A DNA stretch of 64,000 nucleotides, from positions 1 to 64,000 of the forward strand of contig CAUYUJ010017774.1 in NCBI GenBank assembly GCA_963575745.1, in the 5' to 3' direction. The notes beneath the pieces are model-generated. The model did not search any database and was not told where the DNA came from. It was given only the letters and a program-made list of their open reading frames with translations. Positions 41,301 to 50,280 of this stretch are shown here, piece by piece. A program made the translations under genes and the position numbers. This stretch comes from Prorocentrum cordatum (lineage: Eukaryota; Sar; Dinophyceae; Prorocentrales; Prorocentraceae). Every line of letters begins with the position of its first letter. The first letter of the stretch is position 1.

Positions 41301-42742
41301 CGGAGCCCGAGGTTGGCGGCGACGCCCATCTGCGCGCGGTCGGCGCGTCCATTCAGGCAGCGGAGCTCGCCCTGGAAGTGTTGCTCGAGAGCGCGCGCGA
41401 GAGGCCGACCGTGGTGCCAGCCGACGCACCAGCGGAGAAGAGGAAAATTGGTGTGAAGAAGAGCTTCAGCGGTGGCATCGACTTGGCAGAGCGCAGCATT
41501 CCCTACGCGTATAAACGCGCGGCGGCCCGTCGCTTCGCGGATGTTCCGGCGGCGCAGGGGTGCCCGGCGCGCGTGCTACACCCGATGTTGCAAGGCACCG
41601 TAGATCTCGACATCCACAGCGCTGTCCTGACCATCACTTGGCAACTCGTGGAGGAAATGGACATGGCCGACAAGAACCTGTTCAGCGAGGAGTTAGAGTT
41701 GCTGAAGCGGCTGGCCGAGAACAGGGACGAGGTACTTCGGGGCGAGTTGCCGGACATGGGGCCCGAGGCGGCCAAGCGCTTTGTACTCGAGATCATCGGC
41801 GGGTCCCGTTCTTTCGACGCCGGTGCCAAGCCATTCGCCAAGAAGTTGCAGCGCGTGAGCCGCGTACTGCGCTGGCTGGCGTGCTCGGCGTTGCCGGAGG
41901 TATACGAGAGCTTCTGCCACGACGCCGCGCAGGGCGACGGCGAGAAGACAGAGAAATGGCCGGAGGGACAAACGTTTTCGACTTTCTACCAGCGCGCGGA
42001 GGACTACATCCTCCGCCAGTGGCAGACGTGGGCGCTAGCGCAGCCGGTGAAGCATTTGTCTCTGCATTTCGACGGCGTCAGGATCAGCCGGGACGCGGTG
42101 CTCGCCAACCATGCCACCGTGGCGGACTACGCCGCTGACGCGAGTGCCCACATCGCGAGGGAAGCAGGCTTCATAGTCAAAATCACAGAGAAGACCCACC
42201 CGACGATCGCGGAGGCACTGACGAGCTGCGGGGCGTGGCGGCCATCGGATGCGCCTGCGGCGCCCAACGACCTACTGAGGCCCGGCAATGGTATTATGCT
42301 GGCGCTGTGGCGATGCCGCGACGCCAGGTTGTCCGCTTCCGTTGAATCTTGCGCCAGCGCCACGTCCGTGGAGAACAGTGCTGCCAGCGTGCAGAAAGGG
42401 AGGACGTACGCGGAGTGTTGCCTGGCACACGGCGTGTCAATGATGCCGCAGTTGGGGTTCGATGCTCGCGAGCAGGGGCATTATCTTCTCCACATGGATG
42501 GGCACGGGTCGCCATCGCGCGCACTCGTCCACGTGGGAGCGGAGCTCGACAAGGCGACGATTCATTTTCATGGCCAAGTCGGCGAGGTGAGTCTGGCAGA
42601 GATCCATGATGCCGTCCTCGCCGGGCGAGACTCGAGGCTAGCAGTCACGTTTCGCATTGATTTGGCTCCGGCGGCGCAGGCGGCCGCCGAAGACAGCGGC
42701 GACGCCAAGCCCCTGGCAGCGCTCTTGAATATGATGGCATGA
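38324..42742 (+). pseudogene. OTU-like / SF3-like helicase / polymerase-like protein with internal stop
   Basis: One frame of 1473 codons from ATG 38324, broken by a single TAA at 38786-38788 (codon 155). Codons 65-206 resemble an OTU-type cysteine protease: nucleophile region DELCLYHCC (Cys80), and after the stop GHEVDHW (His about 201/205). Codons 605-740 resemble an SF3/D5-type helicase: FFFWGAGGVGLSLTT, then LFKKLASADGIFGRLPY and GWKRMELN. The Walker A lysine is a leucine (CTT, 40175-40177). Codons 1090-1255 carry polymerase-A/TV-Pol-like signatures: TVDLDIHSA (motif A), EAAKRFVLEIIGGS (motif B) and HLSLHFDGVRI (motif C). A Gly-rich KGGGKGGGMGG linker separates the first two parts. Helicase and polymerase assignments are pattern matches by eye. 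The TAA may be a disabling mutation, or may be read through. Confidence 0.65.
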
Positions 42743-43034
42743 GGCCCGGGCAACGCATTCTGTTTCACCGATCCTCGCTTCGCCGAGGCCCGCGGGGCAA
42801 CAGGCCCCGTTGCGTTGCCGTTCGCTTCGCCGATCCGCACTGCTTGCATGTTGGCTTACATCCAGTAGAGGAAATACAACGTCAAACAATATTCGCATAC
42901 AGTCATCACTATACTAGATATGACCTCATGCGTTTTCTGAAGAAACTTGGACAACCAGATTTACTGCGATGTTCTGCGCAGATCTGCCTTCACAGGTGTA
43001 TCTGCGTGCCTTCTGGGGCGCCGCTCGCCGCGTC
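42743..43034. other. Intergenic with short palindromes
   Basis: Contains GATCCTCGCTTCGCCGAGGC and GTTGCCGTTCGCTTCGCCGATC, related GC-rich hairpins, then AT-richer sequence before the next leader. No gene. Confidence 0.5.
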
Positions 43035-43134
43035 GGCTCAAGTCGTACGTGGTACGTGGGTCGGCTTTGCCGCCCTGTGCTCTCTTCGCTTCATAATTAC
43101 CCGTATTTCACTGTGGGTCGGCCTTGCCGCCCTG
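43035..43134 (+). promoter_or_regulatory. Leader: GGCTCAAG plus two covarying hairpins
   Basis: GGCTCAAG at 43035-43042, 13-nt gap, hairpins at 43056-43077 (GGGTCGGCTTTGCCGCCC core) and 43113-43134 (same stem, loop CTT). The G-C/C-G exchange at the third stem pair relative to the 38.2-kb copy keeps pairing. ATG follows 32 nt after the second hairpin. Confidence 0.75.
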
Positions 43135-43166
43135 GCACCTCATCGCCCCGCCGCGCGCTACCTGGC

Positions 43167-45770
43167 ATGTGCGAAGCGCTCGCGGTTGTCGAATGTGCCG
43201 ACCCGCGCGGAAGGCGATTGCAATGTGTTTCTGGGGTCAAACGCTTCATCGAGTATGTATCCGTCCAGCTTCTTAGTAGCACTGGCGAGCTGGGAGATGA
43301 CGAGAGGCCCGCGACCCCAGACCCCTTCCTTCCTGGCGTCAGCAAGCGGCAGTGGGAGGCCAAGGTTTCTGCTTGGCGCAGGGACATGTCGCGACTTCTT
43401 GACGAGGTGCCGGTTGGTGCGACGGAATTGGCGGCGGCCGAAGAGCTCGGCGTCTGGGTAGAGCCTTCGCCGCCCGCCGTGCGCGGCTGTCGAGCTCTCC
43501 TACAAGATGGAAACTGCATCCTGCTCGCCTACAGCATCCTGACGCAAGACTTCTGCGGCTGCATCGACTACTGCGCGCGATTTCCCGTTCCTCGGGGTGC
43601 GGAGCGTCGCTACGCTGACGTCGCCGACCACTTCGGCTTCTCTCTGACCGTCGCGCGCCTGCAGGCTTCGCGGCCGGGTGCGTGCTCACTCTTGCCCGGA
43701 AAATATTTCTGTCATACGCGGGGCCACTGCTGCGCTGCGGCTGTTCTCCCAGGGGCCTCTTCGGCGATCGCGTGGAGAGGTTTCAGCCGACATGTTCTGC
43801 CAACGGCGCAGCGGGCCCGCCGCGTCGGGGAAGTCGAGGGCGCGCTGTTGCACATCACTAACAGCAGTGAATGCGCATTCGACGTCGATTTGACAACTGG
43901 GCGGGGATCGCGGGAGACCGCGGCCGACGGGTGCTTCGTGAGCGCCGACGACGATCCGCTGGGAGGAATGGTGCATGGGGAAGACGCATCCAATGCGTGT
44001 CTCAGCTTGGCTCTGAATGCGTTGGGCGCACGCGTGCCGACCAGCGTGCAAGGCCCATTCCGCGCGCTCGAGCACGGGAACCAATGGCTGTCACACCTCG
44101 GCCTCGCCCTGATCCAGCAGCCGCGGGGCCCGACCGGCCCTGGGCGTTACGTCAAGCGGGAGCCTCCGCGGCGCAAATCTGAACTGGCCGCGAGCGTCGG
44201 CCACTTCACGGCCGTTATCCTGCGGCCAGGCAGCGCCACTGTGATTGACCGCCGAGCATGCCTGCCAGCGGTTCGCGAGTGGCGCGCGTGGGGCGACATT
44301 CCGGACGTCGAGGAGCACAAGTGGTTCGTGTTGGTGGAGCTCGGCGCACAGAGGCCGGGGCCCGAGGGCGGCCGCCCTCTTCCATGGGGCACGACTTCGG
44401 GGATCATCGAAGCTAACCGGCTGGACGCACTCATCCGTCGGCGCGCAGCTCGCGAACGAGCGGGCCCCTATGGGTCGGCGTCGTCGTCGGGCTTGCTCGC
44501 GCCGCAGGAGGCAGCCCGGGCATCGGCGAACCGAGAGGAGGCAATGCGGCGCAGATCTTTGCGCTTGTTCTGCCCGTTGCCGCCGGTGGGGTGGCCCGGC
44601 ACTCAGGTGCCCCAAGTTCCGTGTGATTTCTCCCTCGAGCTGCCGCGTCTTCCGAAGATCCGCCTTCTCGAGCGACTCAACGCGCACCCTCGGGACGCCC
44701 AGCTGCACTTCGTCGAGGAGTCGCACTCCTACTACATTCGCGGCGTGCGAACCCATGGGTCAGTGACGGGGTTGATACACGAGTATTCTCGAGGTTTCGA
44801 CGCTGTCGCAGTGATCGAGAAGATGCGGAGCGGGCGGAACTGGCCTCGACCTGATTATTTGCGCCACCCTCGCCCCGAATACGTGGTCGCAAAGCTGCGG
44901 ACCATGCCGGAGGCTGCTTGCTTGCACGACTTACTTGTTTCGCACGGGGCCTGCGACGCCGAGATCTGCGCCGAGGTGAAGGCTACTGCGAGAGCGGCAC
45001 CCCGCCTGGCATGCCTGATGGAGAGTTTATCTCTCTCGGATCAGGAGATCGTGGAGAAATGGCGCCTAAACAAAGAAGAGGCGGCTAGGCGGGGCACCTG
45101 GATGCACTGGACGTTCGAGGCCCACCTCAATCGCGTCCTGGTGCCCCGCGATGCCGTAGAATTCCAGTTGTTCTCGAAATTCTTGGGCGCGCTGAAAGGT
45201 CTGGCGGCTTTCCGCACCGAGTGGGCCATCTTCGCGGAGCACGAGGGGCTTGCTGGGTCAATCGACTTCGTGGCTCGAGACTCCGCGGGCAGTCTGTACA
45301 TATACGGTTGGAAGCGGGCGAAGAATTTACGTTCGAAGTTCACGAACCAATGGGAGAACATGAAGTTTCCATTGGGCCGATTGCCAGACTGCCAGGGAAA
45401 TCATTACCGGGTGCAGCTTAACATATACAGGTGGATGTTGGAGCAGTACTACGGCGCCCGCGCGGCCGCGATGTATGTGGTCTGCCTGCATCCGGACAAC
45501 GGTGACCAGCCATTTGTAGACGACGTGCCGGTGATCCCAGAGATCGAGGAGCTCATGGCCATTCAGCGCACGAGGTCCCGAGAGTTGCGGGCAATGGCGT
45601 CGGAAGACGCCCGCGAGATAGACCCTGCGGGCGGCTGGCGACGGCCAGTCGTGGCGGCGCGCATGCCTTATTGCCTGAGCACCGCGGCCAATTTCGGTCG
45701 TGCGTTTCGCCGGACATCAGTGGAGGTCGCGCCCTGGCGAGGCCGCGGCGACGGCGCGCCGCCCTCTTGA
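43167..45770 (+). CDS. OTU-like plus PD-(D/E)XK nuclease-like protein, 867 aa
   Basis: The ATG at 43167 (MCEALAVVECADPRG) is chosen because upstream in-frame codons run through the hairpin leader. Residues ~110-125 read CRALLQDGNCILLAYS, the OTU-type cysteine-protease nucleophile pattern (Asp114, Cys117). A second papain-like pattern may follow (EDASNACLSLALNALG, then GHFTAVILRPGSATVIDRR). Residues ~590-760 resemble a RecB/Cas4-type nuclease: HSYYIRG, HWTFE (His647, Glu651), GSIDF (Asp700), IYGWKRAK (Lys716) and QLNIYRWMLEQYYG (Gln750, Tyr754). The acidic residue expected two positions before the Lys is Gly714 (GGT, 45306-45308), so the nuclease may be inactive. Inference: DNA-processing protein of a mobile or viral replicon. 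Confidence 0.65.
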   Translation: MCEALAVVECADPRGRRLQCVSGVKRFIEYVSVQLLSSTGELGDDERPATPDPFLPGVSKRQWEAKVSAWRRDMSRLLDEVPVGATELAAAEELGVWVEPSPPAVRGCRALLQDGNCILLAYSILTQDFCGCIDYCARFPVPRGAERRYADVADHFGFSLTVARLQASRPGACSLLPGKYFCHTRGHCCAAAVLPGASSAIAWRGFSRHVLPTAQRARRVGEVEGALLHITNSSECAFDVDLTTGRGSRETAADGCFVSADDDPLGGMVHGEDASNACLSLALNALGARVPTSVQGPFRALEHGNQWLSHLGLALIQQPRGPTGPGRYVKREPPRRKSELAASVGHFTAVILRPGSATVIDRRACLPAVREWRAWGDIPDVEEHKWFVLVELGAQRPGPEGGRPLPWGTTSGIIEANRLDALIRRRAARERAGPYGSASSSGLLAPQEAARASANREEAMRRRSLRLFCPLPPVGWPGTQVPQVPCDFSLELPRLPKIRLLERLNAHPRDAQLHFVEESHSYYIRGVRTHGSVTGLIHEYSRGFDAVAVIEKMRSGRNWPRPDYLRHPRPEYVVAKLRTMPEAACLHDLLVSHGACDAEICAEVKATARAAPRLACLMESLSLSDQEIVEKWRLNKEEAARRGTWMHWTFEAHLNRVLVPRDAVEFQLFSKFLGALKGLAAFRTEWAIFAEHEGLAGSIDFVARDSAGSLYIYGWKRAKNLRSKFTNQWENMKFPLGRLPDCQGNHYRVQLNIYRWMLEQYYGARAAAMYVVCLHPDNGDQPFVDDVPVIPEIEELMAIQRTRSRELRAMASEDAREIDPAGGWRRPVVAARMPYCLSTAANFGRAFRRTSVEVAPWRGRGDGAPPS

Positions 45771-46156
45771 GGTGCCGTTGGAATTGCCGAATGCCCACTT
45801 GCAGCGGCTGAGAATTGCGCGCGTGGGTTCTGCGGGGGCCACGGTGACAGCCGCGTGCTCTCATGCCCCGCGGAAGTAGTGATGCTTTAGCATGAAGGAA
45901 CGCATGGGTGCGACGCTAGGTCTTCTAAAAAAGGATATCCAATTCATATTCACAACCGCCAACGCGAGGAGGGAGCACCCAGAAACAGTATGCATTGCAC
46001 GCCATCATCGCGCAGCGAATGCGGGCGCAAGTCGCACTGCCCAACAGGCGACGCGCGCAGAGTCCGCTCGGGAGTAGCATAGAATACCATTTTTCCCAGG
46101 CGCGCGTTCCGGCGAGGCGGGGGGGGGGGGAAATCAGCGCGGCCGCTTGCTTCATC
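45771..46156. other. Intergenic
   Basis: No gene recognised. ATTTTTCCCAGGCG...GGGGGGAAAT at about 46091-46133 resembles the 23251-23293 hairpin in degenerate form. Confidence 0.4.
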
Positions 46157-46248
46157 GGCTCAAGATTATAGCAAACGTGGCTCGGCATTGCCGGCCTGTT
46201 TTGACTTCCCCGCTTTTTACCTGATTGTGGATCAGCATTGCTGTCCTG
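46157..46248 (+). promoter_or_regulatory. Leader: GGCTCAAG plus two covarying hairpins
   Basis: GGCTCAAG at 46157-46164, 12-nt gap, hairpins at 46177-46198 and 46227-46248. All spacings equal those at 38206-38297, including 26 nt from hairpin 2 to the ATG, and most of the sequence between is also shared. Confidence 0.75.
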
Positions 46249-46274
46249 TGACCTCTCTTTCGCACTTCGGCGCC

Positions 46275-47069
46275 ATGGCCACCGACGACCAGCGCGCTGC
46301 CGGTTCCCCGTTTCTGAGCCAGAACTCCCTTGAGTTCGGCGACCCGACTCCGCGCGGGAGGGCTCGCCAGCGGCGCGCTGTGTCTGGCGCCCGCTCGCTG
46401 ACGCCTGCGCGCAGGAGGCGTCGAATGTCCTCGCGGGCTGCGCGCGAGGCTGCAGCGCGAACCCCTCCATCGTCTCCGGAAAGAGACGACGCCGCTGACA
46501 TCGAGGCTTTCGCGCTGATGGTATCCCTGGTATCAGATGAAGTATGCTACAGAATTCTGTCATTCTTCCCCGCCGTGCGTAGACGGACACTAGCGCGTCG
46601 TTTTGCAGGGGGCCAACAGTTTCGCCCAGACAAAACGTTTGTACTGGTGAGGCCTCTCAGGTCGAGCAGGCCCAGGGCCTCGCGTGGCCCGCACGGCGCC
46701 GGACTGCCCGGGGCCCTTGCTGTTGTGCCTCGCTGGTTTCAGCCTGCCAACGCAGAACTTGCCTCGGTGACGGCCCCCAGCCCCGTTCACGATCGCTGTT
46801 TCATTTGCGGGTTGGATGACGGCGACGTCGACGGCATCGGCCACTATCTGGAGGGGTGCGTGGCCACGGTGAGATCATTTCCGTTCCCCGAGGTGACCCA
46901 TTTGCGCGCGACGACCTCCGCGTGGGCAACGTTGGCGCCGAGATTGGAACCTCACAGCGACGTCTTCGCATGCGCGCGGTGCAGCGGAGTTTGCGTCGCC
47001 TGGGAAGACACCCTGAACATAGAGTTCACTACCGAAATGCTCAGAATGCACAAGCGACAAGCAGCTTGA
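46275..47069 (+). CDS. Small zinc-finger-like protein, 264 aa
   Basis: ATG in GCGCCATGGCC after the leader. The first ~25 residues (MATDDQRAAG...LSQNS) are homologous to the start of the 38324 protein (MAADDQRAAA...MSQFS). A basic stretch (ARRRRRMSSRAAREAAAR) at 45-65 could be a nuclear localisation signal. Residues ~174-195 contain RCFICGLDDGDVDGIGHYLE followed by GC, a C-x2-C...H-x4-C zinc-knuckle-like pattern as found in nucleic-acid-binding and retroelement proteins. A further CARC pair lies near residue 233. No enzyme domain; function unknown. Confidence 0.55.
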   Translation: MATDDQRAAGSPFLSQNSLEFGDPTPRGRARQRRAVSGARSLTPARRRRRMSSRAAREAAARTPPSSPERDDAADIEAFALMVSLVSDEVCYRILSFFPAVRRRTLARRFAGGQQFRPDKTFVLVRPLRSSRPRASRGPHGAGLPGALAVVPRWFQPANAELASVTAPSPVHDRCFICGLDDGDVDGIGHYLEGCVATVRSFPFPEVTHLRATTSAWATLAPRLEPHSDVFACARCSGVCVAWEDTLNIEFTTEMLRMHKRQAA

Positions 47070-47360
47070 GAGCTAGGAGGGGCGTGGGCCGACTCGCGCC
47101 CGCGACTGGGGCTCAGGGAGGCGCGGCGGCGCTGACGCCATCGCGCGGGCCTCCGTCGAGCGCGGGCCGCGACTTTCGATCGACGCATTGCGCCGACACA
47201 AGCGCGATGTCTCATCATCTCCAGATGTTCTCCCCACTTTCCCATGTGCCCAACGTGGCGTGGAGTCGTTATGTCGCTCGATGCACCCCCGTAGTCGGGC
47301 TCTTACATATTCGACGTCAGTGCAACTAATGAATCGCTGCTTACCTCTCCATCTTTCTCC
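47070..47360. other. Intergenic
   Basis: GC-rich then mixed sequence; no gene recognised. Confidence 0.4.
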
Positions 47361-47447
47361 GGCTCAAGACATGTGTTCATCGTGGGTCGGCTTTGCCGCC
47401 CTGTGTTTTCTCTGCCATATCACTTCTGGGTCGGCTTTGCCGCCCTG
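47361..47447 (+). promoter_or_regulatory. Leader: GGCTCAAG plus two covarying hairpins
   Basis: GGCTCAAG at 47361-47368, 13-nt gap, hairpins at 47382-47403 and 47426-47447, both with the GGG/CCC stem variant seen at 43.06 kb. ATG 40 nt downstream. Confidence 0.75.
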
Positions 47448-47487
47448 TGTTTTTGTTTCTCCCCGCCGCCCTCCTGCGCCATCTTAC

Positions 47488-49730
47488 ATGCACGGCGCGC
47501 CCGCTCGCAATGGGCATGAAGGCGCCGAGGTCGCGCGCGCGCCGACTGGGAGACGGATCAGAGGCAAGAGAAAAGCCGACGATGTCGGCGAGGGCTGGGT
47601 GTGCCTCGCGGCCGAGCAGCGCGAGCCGCACGAGCTGACGGACGCGGGCTTGGTGGATGCTCCTGCATCCCCGAGCGGGGACGAAGGCGAAACGGCTGTG
47701 CGGACAGAGTTGTTTGATTGCCTGGAGAAGGAAGTTAGGGGCTTCGCCACGGGGGTTTCGCTCTTGCGCCCCAAGCGGGACAGCGAGGGCAAGTGTAGAT
47801 TTGCTTGCGGCCTATGCCCGTTCCGATCGTTCTCGACGCAGCTGCTCTTACGCGCTCACGTCTCCAAGTACCACGTCAGGGAGACGCGCTTCGTGGCGTC
47901 TGGTACGAAGCAGTTCAACGTCGTGTGCGCGCTGTTCGATAACGACCGGCTCCTGCGAGCTCCAATCGGCAACCTGCTGAAGCGGTCTGCGACGACCATG
48001 CGCGAGACAGTATCTCCCGCTGTTCATCGCGGACAGAACGCGGTTGACAAAGACGTTGTCCTTGTTCTCGACGACGACGGGCCGTCGTATCAGAACAAAG
48101 CTGCAGTCGGGCGGAGTCTCGCGTGCAGACGAGTGGGGTACACTTACTATACCCGTGGCTTCGCGGACATAGTGATGCAGGAATCCTTGCGCCACCATGG
48201 GCGCGTTCGCCCGGCGATGCTGCGGACGTGCGCTCGCGTCGTGGAGCAGGGCTCTGAGTTGAGTAGCATGCTGCCGACGCACGTCGACCACTGGCTAAAG
48301 CTCATGGAAGACGTGTTCAACAGCGTGCACGTAGAGAAGCGCAGCGCTGCGTTGACGGAGGAATGCCGGAAACATGAAGAATTCCTCCACGTCTCCATGG
48401 ACGCCACCATCCGCACTCTGCGCAGGGTCAAGGGCCAAGCAGACTATCGATCCTCCCAAGCAGTGCGAGACGCAGCGCCCGTGCCAGACGTTGACGCCAA
48501 GCGCCGCGTGCTGACCCTTGCGGGTCGGACGGGCGCGGCGCTCGGCGTTTTCTTGACGAGGGACGAGGCATCCGACGAAATAGCCGGAGCGATTGCGTTC
48601 GTTGGTCGGAGGCGTGCAGATCGCAGACTGTGTCCGTTGCCAGCGACCAGCCGAGCAGCGCGTTATACCGCGCGTTGCGAAGCTCGTGCTTCTCCAACCT
48701 AGTTTATCTGAGCCTCGACCCGGTTCATTTGCCCATCACGTACGAGGAGACGCACTGGAGGAAAAAGCCAGTGGGATCGAAGCTATTGCGCATAATCATG
48801 GTTAAGTTCACGAAGGTAGACAGCACGCTGCCGGCGCAATTCTGGGGGGCGCCGTTCGACGGAACGAACGCGCCAGTTCTGCGACCCATAGAGGAGCGCG
48901 CGCGACAGCAGATACTCGACCATTCTCTGTCGAAACCGCGAGCTCAATATGTGATTGACAATGTGAACGCCGAGCTGCCATGGAGAACGACGCATGAGTT
49001 CATTGAATCTATCGCCGCGTTGAGTGCGTTGGTTCCAGAAGAGCTTGCCCGTCGCACTCACGTGAACAACGTTCAGCTTAAGAGGTTGCTTTACAATGCT
49101 ACCGCTTCAGCTCGGATGCAATGGTTTTTTAACAACCTCCGGTTCAGGCATTCCTTGCCGGCGGCGCGCTTAGCTCTGCTTGGATCTGGCACGTCGGTTA
49201 ACGAATCCTTCAACCACGAGATCAACACGCGGTTTCGCAATCAGGGGGACATCTACGCGTCGACGGCGGAGCTTCAACTTAGAATTGGATTCCTGGGCAA
49301 GCTGCAGGCCCACTGTTGCGCGCTGCATTCGCCGACGCTGCGGGAGCTGCGACAGGCCAACGTGCTATCGCGAAGCATTATGGCTTGGGCTTTTCCTCGG
49401 GATGAGTGGAATAATTACTGCTCACTCCAGGCGCAGCGCGGCACCGACGTTCTGGCGCCTGCGCGACTTCCGCTGCGCGAAGCCCGGCAGAAGGTTGCGC
49501 GGCAGATTGCCGATCGCGCCGCGTGCGTGCAGGGAAAGCCAGCGGCGCGCGACGCCGCTCCTGCCGTCCAGCGCGGTGCTCAGAAGAAGCCCGCTGCGAG
49601 AGCGCTCTTGGACAGTCTTCGCGCTCGCAGGGTACCTCGGATCAAGAGAACAGCATTCACTTTGAAGCGCAGGCCTGCGTCGCGCGGTTTCTCTGGCCAG
49701 GCTCCCACCGCTCGCGCATGTCAACGTTGA
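47488..49730 (+). pseudogene. DDE-type transposase-like protein with C2H2 finger, frameshifted
   Basis: Reads from ATG 47488 (MHGAPARNGHEG) to a frame change at about 48600-48640, then continues in another frame to 49730. N-terminal part: CRFACGLCPFRSFSTQLLLR with AHVSKYH, a C2H2 zinc finger (Cys107, Cys110, His124, His129). Candidate catalytic acids: Asp305 in HVSMDATIRTL; after the frameshift SDQPS (GAC at 48645) or LSLDPVHLPITYE (GAC at 48717); and Glu in SVNESFNHEIN (GAA at 49203). The order D...D...E within an RNase H-like pattern suggests a cut-and-paste transposase, though the family is not named. The C-terminal tail is basic (IKRTAFTLKRRPASRG). The two frames overlap (48630-48702), so a single indel would explain the break. 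Confidence 0.55.
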
Positions 49731-50090
49731 CGAGTCCTGATTCGTCTTGTCTGCGTCGGTGTTAAAGTATTATGCTTGCGCCCTTTCCCTTTGTCGCCGC
49801 CCCCATCTGCCTCAGAACCAAGGCGAAGTATTGCATCTGTAGCAGTCCGTGGGGATCTCCGAGTGGTGGCATCGCGAGCCTCGCGGGGCCATCTTGAGGA
49901 TGTGGAAGATGATGAGCAGCAGGAAGATGGGGGGGGCAGGAGGAGGAGAAGGGCAACTCGGAGGAGGAGGAGCAGCAGGAGAAGCAGGATCAGGAGCAGG
50001 AGGATAAACGAAGTAAACATTATCAACCCTTGCGCGCTTATCCGAAGCGAAAACATGAGGAGCGCACATTATACCACAATCGTCCCCTCA
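49731..50090. other. Intergenic with GGA tract
   Basis: GGA-rich tract at 49915-50010; nothing else recognised. Confidence 0.5.
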
Positions 50091-50280
50091 CATATATATA
50101 TATATATATGTATACACACGTGCATGCATACATGCATACGTACATGCATGCATACATATGGATACATACATACGTACGCACGTACTTACGTACATGCATA
50201 CATGCATACACATACATACAAACATACACACATGCATACATACATACACACATACATACATAGATGACATAGATACACAC
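50090..50280. repeat. (AT)n then (CATACATG)n microsatellite
   Basis: Similar to 17008-17145, in the same orientation. Confidence 0.92.
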
